64,000 nucleotides of DNA from Ruegeria sp. THAF33 (GTDB lineage Bacteria > Pseudomonadota > Alphaproteobacteria > Rhodobacterales > Rhodobacteraceae): NCBI RefSeq assembly GCF_009363615.1, contig NZ_CP045384.1:226501-290500 (forward strand), written 5' to 3'. The notes under the pieces are model-generated. The model ran no database searches, was not told the DNA's origin, and saw nothing but the letters and a program-made list of their open reading frames with translations. The position numbers and the translations under genes are program-made. Of the stretch, positions 6,562-14,410 are shown piece by piece (positions within the stretch are counted from its first letter, which is position 1; each line of letters opens with the position of its first letter).

Positions 6562-9105
6562 TTGTCCGACCGTTCAAACCTGCCCATTCCGCGCCTGTCC
6601 GTGTGGCTGACCCATGTCGGCATGGTGGCTGAACAGGTGTTGCGCGCGTTCTGGCCGGCATTCTCGATTGCACTTGTTCTGCTTGCGGCATTGATGCTGG
6701 GGCTTCAAGATGTTGTTTCCGTGGAAATCGTCTGGGCAGTTGGCGCGCTGTCCCTGGGGTTGTTGTTGACGGCCGCGGTGCTTGGCCTGAGGGGTCTCAA
6801 GTTGCCCTCGCGCGCCGACGTTTTGGTGCGGCTGGATGAGACCTTGCCGGGACGCCCAATTCAGGCCTTGATGGATGATCAGGCCATCGGTGCGGCCGAT
6901 CGGGATTCCGTGGCGCTGTGGCAAGCCCACAAAGCCCGGATGGCGCAACGGGTCGCAACGGCCGAGGCCGTGAAACCAGATCTTCGGCTGGCATCGCGAG
7001 ATCCTTATGCACTGCGCTACGCGGCGTTGCTGGCTTTTGTCGTGGCGCTGGTTTTCGGCTCTTTGTGGCGCGTGGGGTCTGTGGCGGACATGGCCCCGGG
7101 CACTGCCGCCGCCGGGCAAGGGCCGACTTGGGAAGGATGGGTCGAACCCCCGCGCTATACGGGCCTTCCAACGCTGTATCTTGCGGACCAAACGGATGCA
7201 GAGCTTGCCGTTCCCAAAGGCAGTCGCGTTACCTTGCGGCTTTATGGTGAGGTTGGCGCACATAGCCTGACGGAAAACAGCTCGGCCCTGGGGGCCGAGG
7301 CGGCGACCGACCCCGAGCAGGAGTTCGTGGCAGAACGCTCTGGCCAGTTGCGCATCGACGGGCCAGCGGGGCGGGAATGGGCCGTTGAGATCATTGACGA
7401 CACGGCACCACAGATAGCCGTGGCTGGATCGGCTGAGGCCGAAGCGGGCGGGCAGATGAAGCTGCCATTCGTCGCAGGAGATGACTATGGTGTGGTTTCA
7501 GGCTCTGCCCGGATCGAGCTGGATCTGGCTGCCGTTGACCGCCGCTATGGTCTGGCAGCAGAGCCCGAGCCACGCGAAGCGATCGCAGTTGAACTGCCTA
7601 TGCCGATCACCGGCGATCGGGCGGATTTTGCAGAAGAACTGATCGAGGACTTCTCGCAACACCCATGGGCGCATTTGCCGGTCCGGATCACCTTGATGGC
7701 TACGGACGCGGCGGATCAGCAATCGTCTTCCGAACCTTATGTGACCGACCTTCCGGCCCGTCGGTTCTTTGATCCGCTGGCCGCTGCGGTGATTGAACAA
7801 CGGCGCGATCTGCTGTGGTCGCGGTCCAATGCGCCTCGGATCGCGCAACTGCTGCGGGCTGTATCGCATCTGCCAGAGGACTTGTTTCGTTCGGAAACTG
7901 CCTATTTGCGTCTGAGGGTCGTGCTGCGGCGGCTTGAGACCTTTGATCAATACGGGTTGAAACCCGAACAGCAGGCAGAGATCGCGCAGGCCCTCTGGGA
8001 TCTTGCCGTGTTGATCGAGGACGGCACGCTTGCGGATGCGCTGGAACGGATGCGGCGCGCGCAGGAACGTCTGACCGAAGCAATGAAGAACGGCGCCAGC
8101 GACGAGGAAATCGCGGAACTGATGCAGGAATTGCGCGAAGCGACACAGGATTACCTCCAACAACTGCAACGGTTGGCCCAGCCAAACGGCGAAGATGGCG
8201 AGCGTCAGCAGGGCCAGAACGGCGAGTCCCTGCAAATGACGCAGGATGATCTGCAACGCATGATGGACCGCATTCAGGAGCTCATGGAACAGGGCCGAAT
8301 GGCTGAAGCCCAGCAGGCGCTGGAAGAGTTCCAGCAGATGATGGAAAACATGCGTGTGACTCAGGGCCAGGGCGGTGGGCAGCAGTCCGAAGGTCAGCAG
8401 GCCATGGAAGGTCTTGCGGAAACTCTGCGCGAGCAACAAGGTCTGAGCGATCAGGCCTTCCGTGATTTGCAGGAACAGTTCAACCCGGGCGCTCAATCCG
8501 GTGAAAGCCAGGGCAATGAGGGACGCAATGGCGGGCAAGGCCGGGGGCAAAGCCACGAAGGTCAGGGCGGTCAGGGGGAAGGCTCGGATCAGGCTGGCGA
8601 AGGCCAGCAGGGTCAAGGCACACTTGCGGATCGGCAGCAGGCGCTGAGAGATGAGTTGAGCCGCCAGCAACAGGGGTTGCCCGGTGCCGGTACGCCCGAA
8701 GGCGACGCCGCGCGCGAGGCGCTGGACCGGGCCGGGCGCGCCATGGACGAGGCGGAACAGGCCCTGCGTGGGGATGATCTGGCCGAAGCCATCGACCGGC
8801 AATCCGAGGCCATGGAAGCCCTGCGCGAAGGGATGCGTTCGCTGGGTGAGGCGATGGCGCAGAACCAGCAGAATCAGCCGGGTCAGGGAACGCAGGATGG
8901 CGACATGCAAGCCAACAACCGCGATCCGCTGGGCCGAAACCCGGGTGCCGCCGGTTCGATTTCAACAGATGAGAATTTGCTGCAAGGCGAAGACGTGTAT
9001 CGCCGGGCGCGGGAACTGCTGGATGAAATCCGGCGCAGAACCGGGGAATCGGACCGTCCTCAGATCGAGTTGGAATACCTGAAACGTTTGTTGGAGCGGT
9101 TCTAG
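6562..9105 (+). CDS. TIGR02302-type large membrane protein (DUF4175 family), function unknown
   Basis: An 847-residue protein. The start is TTG, supported by GGAGG six bases upstream (6551-6555). Two N-terminal membrane helices (about 31-50 and 55-75) and one at about 150-170 are followed by a periplasmic-looking beta-rich domain (190-400) and then a long alpha-helical, Gln/Glu/Gly-rich region (480-800) with repeated 'QQxxGQ' segments that could form coiled coils and flexible linkers. The architecture matches the alphaproteobacterial TIGR02302 family, whose role is not established; members often sit beside lysA. The gene runs head-on into the zinc-ribbon gene with 3 bases between stops. Confidence 0.8.
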   Translation: MSDRSNLPIPRLSVWLTHVGMVAEQVLRAFWPAFSIALVLLAALMLGLQDVVSVEIVWAVGALSLGLLLTAAVLGLRGLKLPSRADVLVRLDETLPGRPIQALMDDQAIGAADRDSVALWQAHKARMAQRVATAEAVKPDLRLASRDPYALRYAALLAFVVALVFGSLWRVGSVADMAPGTAAAGQGPTWEGWVEPPRYTGLPTLYLADQTDAELAVPKGSRVTLRLYGEVGAHSLTENSSALGAEAATDPEQEFVAERSGQLRIDGPAGREWAVEIIDDTAPQIAVAGSAEAEAGGQMKLPFVAGDDYGVVSGSARIELDLAAVDRRYGLAAEPEPREAIAVELPMPITGDRADFAEELIEDFSQHPWAHLPVRITLMATDAADQQSSSEPYVTDLPARRFFDPLAAAVIEQRRDLLWSRSNAPRIAQLLRAVSHLPEDLFRSETAYLRLRVVLRRLETFDQYGLKPEQQAEIAQALWDLAVLIEDGTLADALERMRRAQERLTEAMKNGASDEEIAELMQELREATQDYLQQLQRLAQPNGEDGERQQGQNGESLQMTQDDLQRMMDRIQELMEQGRMAEAQQALEEFQQMMENMRVTQGQGGGQQSEGQQAMEGLAETLREQQGLSDQAFRDLQEQFNPGAQSGESQGNEGRNGGQGRGQSHEGQGGQGEGSDQAGEGQQGQGTLADRQQALRDELSRQQQGLPGAGTPEGDAAREALDRAGRAMDEAEQALRGDDLAEAIDRQSEAMEALREGMRSLGEAMAQNQQNQPGQGTQDGDMQANNRDPLGRNPGAAGSISTDENLLQGEDVYRRARELLDEIRRRTGESDRPQIELEYLKRLLERF

Positions 9106-9108
9106 ACC

Positions 9109-9849
9109 TCAGTTCTGGGTACCGGATCCAGCCTGTGCCTCAAGCCAGATACGCGCCTGATCCACAAGCGACACGTATGAACTCAGCAACGGGTCGGCCT
9201 GAGGGACCGCTTCGCTGATCTGTTGGGCATTTCCATAGATCAGATACAGAACCACGCCGATGATCAGCATCAACGCGAAGCCGCGTAGGAATCCGCCCGA
9301 TTTGCGGGGTGGCTGCGGGACCTCTTCCGGCTCATCTGATCGCATGGTTGAATTGATGGCTTCGACATCCGGCAGCGCGTCTTTCTGCCCGGCATCGACA
9401 GCGGTTTCCGAAGCCGAAGGCCGCTTGGGGCGCACCTTGGGTTCTGGCGGCGTATCCAGCCCCAGATCGGGCTGGCTTTCGAGGCTGCTGCCTTCCTGCG
9501 CCCGCAATTCCGCTTCGCGGGCAGCTTCCTCTCTCAGAATGCTGGCGACGGACGGATCGACATTCCCGGTGGGCGCGGCGGGTTCATCAATTTCTGGCTT
9601 GTCTTCGGATACCGCTTTTTCAACAGGTTCCGGTTCAACGCCCTGCGGAGCGTCGACCACGTCGGGCGATGCGTCATCCTGTTCAGGGGTTTCCGCTTTT
9701 TCGTCCGGTGCCTCTGCGGCTTCGGCAGGGTGCTTCGCTTGGAACCAGGTCTGATCGCAGTTGGAACACTGTACGTCGCGGCCTTCCTCGGGGATGACCT
9801 CGTCAGGAACCTCGTACTGCGCGCTGCAATTCGGACATGTAAGACGCAT
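9109..9849 (-). CDS. Zinc-ribbon (MJ0042-type) membrane protein
   Basis: A 246-residue protein with an N-terminal zinc ribbon: CPNC at residues 4-7 and CSNC at 28-31, in the MJ0042 pattern (MRLTCPNCSAQYEVPDEVIP...). A long acidic, Pro/Glu/Asp-rich linker (45-170) follows, then one membrane helix (about 190-208, FALMLIIGVVLYLIYGNAQQ) and a short C-terminal part. GGAGG precedes the ATG. Proteins with this layout are common in Rhodobacterales next to ftsE; a role in envelope or division regulation is guessed from the neighbour only. Confidence 0.8.
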   Translation of the reverse strand: MRLTCPNCSAQYEVPDEVIPEEGRDVQCSNCDQTWFQAKHPAEAAEAPDEKAETPEQDDASPDVVDAPQGVEPEPVEKAVSEDKPEIDEPAAPTGNVDPSVASILREEAAREAELRAQEGSSLESQPDLGLDTPPEPKVRPKRPSASETAVDAGQKDALPDVEAINSTMRSDEPEEVPQPPRKSGGFLRGFALMLIIGVVLYLIYGNAQQISEAVPQADPLLSSYVSLVDQARIWLEAQAGSGTQN

Positions 9850-10031
9850 GCTGCCTCCTCGGCCGGGCGAAGGGCCGATAATAGTTTTTTCAGGAATGAT
9901 ATTCGGTTAAGACCCAACAGCAAAGAGCGTTTTCGGTTTCGCGGGTCAAGTGTCACCAATTGGACTCGGTAGAGCCATTGAAACCATCACCATGCTCGGG
10001 CAAGAAGAGCGGCAAAATAACGGGGGCACGT

Positions 10032-10709
10032 GTGATCGAGCTGGAAAATGTCAGCTACACCTATGGTGGCGGTGAATTGCTGAGTGATGTCTCGGTACAA
10101 TTGCAGCCGGGTTCGTTTCACTTTCTGACCGGGCCTTCCGGGGCGGGCAAGACCACGTTGCTCAAGCTGTGCTATGGTGCCCTGCTGCCGAGCTCGGGGC
10201 GGTTGAGCGTGTTTGACCAGGATATTTCAACGCTTGATCGCGACCAGCTGGCCGTATTGCGTCGCCGCGTTGGTGTCGTGCATCAGGATTGTCAGTTCCT
10301 TGACCACATGACGCTTGCAGAAAATGTCGCGTTGCCACTGATGGTGTCCGGGCGTTCCGAAACATCCGAGCAGGAAAACCTGACCGAGCTGCTTAGTTGG
10401 GTGGGTCTTGGCGCCAGGCTCGAAGCGCTCCCGCCTGAACTGTCCGGCGGCGAGCGGCAAAGGGCCGCTCTGGCGCGTGCCGTCATATTGTCGCCTGACG
10501 TGGTTTTGGCGGATGAGCCGACAGGCAATGTTGACTGGGAAATGTCGCAACGGCTGCTGCGTCTTCTGATCGAACTGAACCGGATGGGCAAAACCGTCCT
10601 GATCGCCACCCATGATCTGAGCCTGATCCGCGCGGCCAAAAGCCAGGTACAGGCCCGTGTCTTGCGTATTTCGCAGCGCAAGCTGCAACTGGCGGGGGCG
10701 GATCTATGA
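10032..10709 (+). CDS. ftsE: Cell division ATP-binding protein FtsE
   Basis: A 225-residue ABC ATPase. Walker A (GPSGAGKT, about 35-42), the signature LSGGERQR, Walker B (VVLADEP) and the switch His (IATHD) are all present. FtsE pairs with FtsX at the divisome and powers activation of cell-wall hydrolases rather than transport. The GTG start is chosen because the conserved beta strand 'VIELENVSYTY' begins there and a G-rich SD precedes it; an upstream ATG would add 24 unconserved residues. The stop overlaps the ftsX start by 4 bases. Confidence 0.93.
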   Translation: MIELENVSYTYGGGELLSDVSVQLQPGSFHFLTGPSGAGKTTLLKLCYGALLPSSGRLSVFDQDISTLDRDQLAVLRRRVGVVHQDCQFLDHMTLAENVALPLMVSGRSETSEQENLTELLSWVGLGARLEALPPELSGGERQRAALARAVILSPDVVLADEPTGNVDWEMSQRLLRLLIELNRMGKTVLIATHDLSLIRAAKSQVQARVLRISQRKLQLAGADL

Positions 10710-11605
10710 TCAGCCCTGACCTCAGAAATCTGTTGCGCGGTGACAAACGGGCAGACCGGGTTGTTCCCCCAACGGGATACACGGCGCACCTGACTCTGTT
10801 TGTCGCGGGTGCGATGGCGTTTCTTGCGGTATTCGCCCTGGCCCTGTCTCTGGCGTCGGGGCGCATTGCGGATCGCTGGGCCTCGGAACTGGCCGGAGCT
10901 GCAACCCTGCGTATCAACGCGCCAGCGGAACAGCGTGCAGCCCAGACCGAGGCGGCGCTTACCGTTCTGGGCCAGACGCCTGGCGTGGCCTCGGCCCGTG
11001 CTTTGACGCAGGAAGAGCAGGCGGCGTTGCTTGCCCCTTGGTTCGGGCCGGATCTGCCGCTGGATACGTTGCCCGTGCCGCAGCTTATCGAGATCATTGA
11101 AACCGAACCGGGCATCGACGTGGCCGGGTTGCGATTGCGACTGGGGGCCGAAGTGCCGGGCGCCGTGCTGGATGATCATACGCGGTGGCGGGAGCCTTTG
11201 GTTGATGCGGCGATGTCCCTGCGTCGTCTGGGGTGGATTTCGATCCTGCTGATCGGCGGTGCGACGGCTGCCATGATTACCCTTGCCGCCAACGCGTCGC
11301 TTGCCGCAAATGCCCAGATCATCGAAGTGCTGCGCCTGGTCGGTGCACGCGATGGGTTCATAGCGGGCGCATTCGTAAGGCGGTTTACCTATCGCGCATT
11401 CTTTGGGGCATCAGTCGGTACATTGCTGGGCATGACCGGTGTTCTGATGCTGCCCGAAGCCTCGGAATCGGGTGGTTTTCTGGCTGGCGTCGGCTTTCAG
11501 GGCAAAGACTGGGCGTTGCCGGTTCTTATTCCGATCCTTGGTGCCATGGTCGCGTTTTTTGCCACCTGGGCTGCGGCCCGACGCAAATTGAAGGAGCTTT
11601 CCTGA
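10706..11605 (+). CDS. ftsX: Cell division protein FtsX
   Basis: A 299-residue polytopic membrane partner of FtsE. A cytoplasmic N-terminus, one membrane helix (about 28-50), a periplasmic domain (52-165) and three C-terminal helices fit FtsX topology. The periplasmic part contains the expected 'PxL.E' region (PVPQLIEIIETEPG). ftsE and ftsX overlap by 4 bases and ftsX overlaps plsC by one base (TGATG), showing a tight operon. In other bacteria the complex controls septal peptidoglycan hydrolases through periplasmic coiled-coil adaptors. Confidence 0.92.
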   Translation: MISPDLRNLLRGDKRADRVVPPTGYTAHLTLFVAGAMAFLAVFALALSLASGRIADRWASELAGAATLRINAPAEQRAAQTEAALTVLGQTPGVASARALTQEEQAALLAPWFGPDLPLDTLPVPQLIEIIETEPGIDVAGLRLRLGAEVPGAVLDDHTRWREPLVDAAMSLRRLGWISILLIGGATAAMITLAANASLAANAQIIEVLRLVGARDGFIAGAFVRRFTYRAFFGASVGTLLGMTGVLMLPEASESGGFLAGVGFQGKDWALPVLIPILGAMVAFFATWAAARRKLKELS

Positions 11606-12348
11606 TGTTGATGGCTGTTCAATGGGTTCGGTCATTGATCTTCATGATCGTGATCTACGCATGGATGCTGATCCTTGGCATTGTCTTTCTGCCCTATGCA
11701 CTGTTTTCTAAGGCTGGCGCCCTGAGGGCGTGCAAGACCTACGCGCACAGCACCATGTGGCTGGCTCGTTGGATGGTTGGCATTCGGTGTGAAGTGCGGG
11801 GTAGGGTCCCAACGAATGAAGTGGTCATAGCCGCAAAACACCAGTCTTTTCTTGATATCATCATCATTTTTGATGCCATTCCGCACGGCAAGTTCATCAT
11901 GAAGCGCGAGCTTTTGTTTACGCCCGTCATTGGAATGTATGCGCGGCGACTTGGCTGTATTCCGGTCAATCGCGGCAAGCGCGGTGCTGCCGTGACCAAG
12001 ATGGTCAAGGATGTATCGAAAGAGTTTTCGGAACCCGGGCAGCTTGTGATCTACCCGCAAGGGACACGTGTGGCGCCCGGTGCGAAGAAACCTTACAAGG
12101 TTGGAACAGCCGTTCTTTACGAAGGGCTCGGCTTTCCCTGCGTTCCGGTCGCGACGAATGCCGGCGTTTTCTGGCCCCGAACGGGTGTCATGCGCAAACC
12201 GGGCCTTGCGATCGTCGATTTCCTCGACCCAATCGAGCCGGGTGTTGGCCGGGACGAATTCCTTGCCCGGCTGGAAGATGTGATAGAAACACGTTCCAAC
12301 GAGTTGATGCGGGAAGTGGGGTTTGATCCGGATGGAGCACATTCGTGA
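11605..12348 (+). CDS. plsC: 1-acyl-sn-glycerol-3-phosphate acyltransferase
   Basis: A 247-residue membrane acyltransferase that makes phosphatidic acid from lysophosphatidic acid. The catalytic HX4D motif is HQSFLD (79-84). The usual EGTR block reads QGTR here (IYPQGTRVAPG), a variant seen in alphaproteobacterial members. An N-terminal hydrophobic segment (about 10-35) anchors it. The ATG overlaps the ftsX stop, with AAGGAG seven bases upstream (11591-11597). Placement after ftsEX couples septation and phospholipid synthesis genes. Confidence 0.9.
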   Translation: MLMAVQWVRSLIFMIVIYAWMLILGIVFLPYALFSKAGALRACKTYAHSTMWLARWMVGIRCEVRGRVPTNEVVIAAKHQSFLDIIIIFDAIPHGKFIMKRELLFTPVIGMYARRLGCIPVNRGKRGAAVTKMVKDVSKEFSEPGQLVIYPQGTRVAPGAKKPYKVGTAVLYEGLGFPCVPVATNAGVFWPRTGVMRKPGLAIVDFLDPIEPGVGRDEFLARLEDVIETRSNELMREVGFDPDGAHS

Positions 12349-12937
12349 CATTGAAACGCTTGAAGCTTTGTATGGTCGGCCCGGTGCTCCGTCCTTGCGA
12401 AAGGTCGTTCATCAACTGACGCCTCTCTATCGCAAGTGGATCCTCGCATCGCGCCTCTGTGTGCTCAGCACAGTCGGCCCTGAAGGTGTGGATGGCAGCC
12501 CTCGGGGCGATGATGGTCCAGTGGTGAAAGAGCTGGATGCGAATACGCTGGCTCTGCCGGACTGGCGCGGCAACAACCGTCTGGACAGTTTGCGCAATAT
12601 CGTGCGCGATCCACGTGTTTCGCTGATGTTCCTTGTTCCGGGGTCCAACAACGTCGTTCGGGTGAACGGGTTGGCGCGGGTAACGGCGGATGAGACCCTG
12701 CGGCATCAATTCGAGAAGGCCGGCAAACGCCCAGCGACCGTTATCGTCGTTGAAATCGCCGAGATATACAGCCAATGTGCCCGTGCTCTGATCCGGGCGC
12801 GTATCTGGTCAAGTGGTGACGAAAGCGGCAATCTTCCCACGATAGGCCAGCTTCTGTCCGAGGCATCAGACGGCGTGGAAGGCGGCGCGCAATATGACGA
12901 GGAATGGCTTGCACGCGCCGCAAAAACGATGTGGTAG
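12332..12937 (+). CDS. FMN-dependent PPOX-class flavoprotein (MSMEG_1061-like)
   Basis: A 201-residue protein of the pyridoxamine 5'-phosphate oxidase-like split-barrel family. Visible signature: 'CVLSTVGPEGVDGSPRGD' followed by 'RGNNRLDSLRNIVRDPRVSL', the FMN-binding pattern of this subgroup. The substrate is unknown. The ATG at 12332 is preferred; a TTG nine bases upstream is possible. It overlaps plsC by 17 bases and is the last gene of the ftsE operon. It ends 20 bases before the convergent flavodoxin-fold gene. Confidence 0.82.
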   Translation: MEHIRDIETLEALYGRPGAPSLRKVVHQLTPLYRKWILASRLCVLSTVGPEGVDGSPRGDDGPVVKELDANTLALPDWRGNNRLDSLRNIVRDPRVSLMFLVPGSNNVVRVNGLARVTADETLRHQFEKAGKRPATVIVVEIAEIYSQCARALIRARIWSSGDESGNLPTIGQLLSEASDGVEGGAQYDEEWLARAAKTMW

Positions 12938-12957
12938 ATGTGGGTGTCGGCTGTGGT

Positions 12958-13551
12958 TCAAGCCGCAGCGGCCCCGATCCTTGATACTTTTTCCACCCAG
13001 CGATCTACGCTGCCGGGCTTGGGATAGCTTGCACCGGAAAAATAGGTGAAACGCGTTGGTTTGAAGCCGACGAACCCAAGAATCTGGTCCCGTACCTGAC
13101 GGATAAGCGCCTGCCGGTATATCAGGCGCATGAACCATCCCGGCGTGTCTGACGTCAGGATGACACGCGCGGTGCGCCCTGTCAGCATCGGGGCCGGAAA
13201 CCCGATCTTGGTAGTGTTCCGTGTGTCAAAGGTTCGCCCCGGAATGAACATTCGGTCGATCAGTCCTTTGAGTTTGGCTGGAAGGCCGCCCCACCACATG
13301 GGGGTGGTCAGGACCAGATGGTCGCTCCACTCAAAGTCTTGCAGCACTTGTTCCAGAACCGGCTCAAGTGGTTTGAAGTCGTGATAATTGCCCTGACCGA
13401 AATCAAAATCGAATTGCAGATCGCTCAGATGAACCAACCGTACATCGTGCCCGTTTTTGCGGGCCGCGTCCCTGTACGTTTCGGCAAATGTGCGTGACAG
13501 GCTGCTTTCTGCGGGGTGTCCGTCAAGGATGAGAATCTTTTTCGGTTGCAT
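12958..13551 (-). CDS. NAD(P)H-dependent oxidoreductase, flavodoxin-like fold (quinone reductase type)
   Basis: A 197-residue soluble FMN enzyme of the Flavodoxin_2 family (MdaB/KefF/NQO-like). The phosphate-binding start 'KILILDGHPAESSLSRTFAE' and the 'TPMWWGGLPAKLKGLIDRMF' block, which contacts flavin and the partner subunit, are clear. GGAG lies 8 bases before the ATG. It is divergent from a TetR regulator across a promoter with three TGACCnnGGTCA palindromes, so it is very probably the target of that regulator and may detoxify quinones or electrophiles. Confidence 0.88.
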   Translation of the reverse strand: MQPKKILILDGHPAESSLSRTFAETYRDAARKNGHDVRLVHLSDLQFDFDFGQGNYHDFKPLEPVLEQVLQDFEWSDHLVLTTPMWWGGLPAKLKGLIDRMFIPGRTFDTRNTTKIGFPAPMLTGRTARVILTSDTPGWFMRLIYRQALIRQVRDQILGFVGFKPTRFTYFSGASYPKPGSVDRWVEKVSRIGAAAA

Positions 13552-13570
13552 CGGGTATCTCCTGAAAAAG

Positions 13571-13582
13571 TGACCGTGGTCA
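13571..13582. promoter_or_regulatory. TetR operator site 1 (TGACCGTGGTCA)
   Basis: Inverted repeat TGACC-GT-GGTCA in the divergent promoter between the oxidoreductase and the TetR gene. It is the exact reverse complement of site 3. Confidence 0.8.
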
Positions 13583-13600
13583 GTTTATAGAATCAAAAAA

Positions 13601-13612
13601 TGACCGCGGTCA
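13601..13612. promoter_or_regulatory. TetR operator site 2 (TGACCGCGGTCA)
   Basis: A perfect 12-bp palindrome, 30 bp centre to centre from site 1. Confidence 0.82.
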
Positions 13613-13621
13613 ATAAAAATT

Positions 13622-13633
13622 TGACCACGGTCA
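13622..13633. promoter_or_regulatory. TetR operator site 3 (TGACCACGGTCA)
   Basis: Inverted repeat 21 bp (two helical turns) from site 2 and 7 bases before the regulator's first ATG, so binding would block its own transcription. Confidence 0.8.
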
Positions 13634-13639
13634 AAAATT

Positions 13640-14233
13640 ATGCGATTGAGCCACATGCAAAAGACAGTTCAGAAACGTACGATCAAGACCCGCGCCAAGC
13701 TTCTTGCGGCCGCTGAAGAGGTCATCCGCAATGGCGGATATGAAGCGTTACGGGTGGAAGAAGTCGTAAAGGCCGCAGGGGTCGCGAAGGGCACTTTTTT
13801 CGCGCATTTTCACGACAAGGATGCGCTGATGGAAATTCTGATCGCAGACAAGCTGAACGCCTGTCTGGATCTGGCCGAGGCCGGAACGCCACCCAAAACT
13901 GTTGCAGAAATCGTCACTGCGCTGGAACCGGTTCACAGTTTCATAACCTCCGAGCGATATGTATTCGATCTGTTGATCAGGTATTCCGGTGCGACGGCTG
14001 TCGCCGAAATAGGACCGGTCGCCTATTGCTTTGAGAGATATTTCCGTGTCGTGATGCTGTGGCTCGAAGCTGCAGAGGTGCGAAAGGACGTGCCATGCGA
14101 GTTATTGGCCGAAGGTGTGCAGGCTTTCGCCATTCAGGCCATGTCACTAAAGTTTTGCGCGCTGCATTCAGCGACGACATTTACAGACAGGTTGGAGACC
14201 TATCTGGATGCCTGGTTGACCCCGACAGGCTGA
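13640..14233 (+). CDS. TetR family transcriptional regulator
   Basis: A 197-residue regulator. The N-terminal helix-turn-helix is clear: 'TRAKLLAAAEEVIRNGGYEA' then 'VVKAAGVAKGTFFAHFHDKD' (about residues 18-65). The C-terminal ligand domain is divergent and gives no inducer. It may start at the ATG at 13640 or at 13655 (MQKTVQKR). It lies divergent to the flavodoxin-fold oxidoreductase over three identical-class palindromes, the classic layout of an autorepressor that senses a toxic small molecule. Confidence 0.9.
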   Translation: MRLSHMQKTVQKRTIKTRAKLLAAAEEVIRNGGYEALRVEEVVKAAGVAKGTFFAHFHDKDALMEILIADKLNACLDLAEAGTPPKTVAEIVTALEPVHSFITSERYVFDLLIRYSGATAVAEIGPVAYCFERYFRVVMLWLEAAEVRKDVPCELLAEGVQAFAIQAMSLKFCALHSATTFTDRLETYLDAWLTPTG

Positions 14234-14254
14234 TCGCTGCCGGGGTCAAGGTTG

Positions 14255-14334
14255 TCAGCTGTGGATCGGGCCGTCGCCGCAAGCCAGTGCCGCTTCACGC
14301 ACCGCTTCGGAATAGGTCGGGTGCGCGTGGCAGG
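14255..14334 (-). pseudogene. Remnant of the 3' end of a second lpd allele
   Basis: On the minus strand this stretch encodes the last 25 residues of dihydrolipoamide dehydrogenase ([25 protein letters not shown]) and a TGA stop. The intact lpd gene begins 76 bases further on and ends with the same 25 residues. Between 14259-14334 and 14415-14490 there are 7 base differences in 76, and all 7 are synonymous third-position changes; the last Ser codon and stop also differ (AGC TGA against AGT TAG). The homology stops abruptly at 14334. It is a fragment of a diverged but functional allele, not a decayed copy. Confidence 0.85.
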
Positions 14335-14410
14335 GTTTGACGTGGTTCGACGCAGCCGATGAAAGGTCCGGTGGACCTTTCACGCGTCAAACGGGCGGAG
14401 CCCGACCTGC
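14335..14410. repeat. Hairpin-bearing spacer between lpd tail copies, possible REP-like element
   Basis: The 76-base spacer holds a near-palindrome: GAAAGGTCC (14361-14369), loop GGT, GGACCTTTC (14373-14381). A second small stem, CGGGC / GCCCG, lies at 14391-14403 (GGGCGGAGCCCG). Neither stem is followed by a T run on the minus strand, so a simple terminator is not obvious. Two adjoining stems of this kind resemble short intergenic repeats; copies elsewhere in the genome cannot be checked here. Confidence 0.5.

Noticed and set aside
7498..8910. A 470-codon open frame on the minus strand within the TIGR02302 gene
   Set aside because: It is antisense to a gene with a clear SD and domain structure, has low-complexity Leu/His-rich composition and no motif. 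High GC at third positions gives such open frames.
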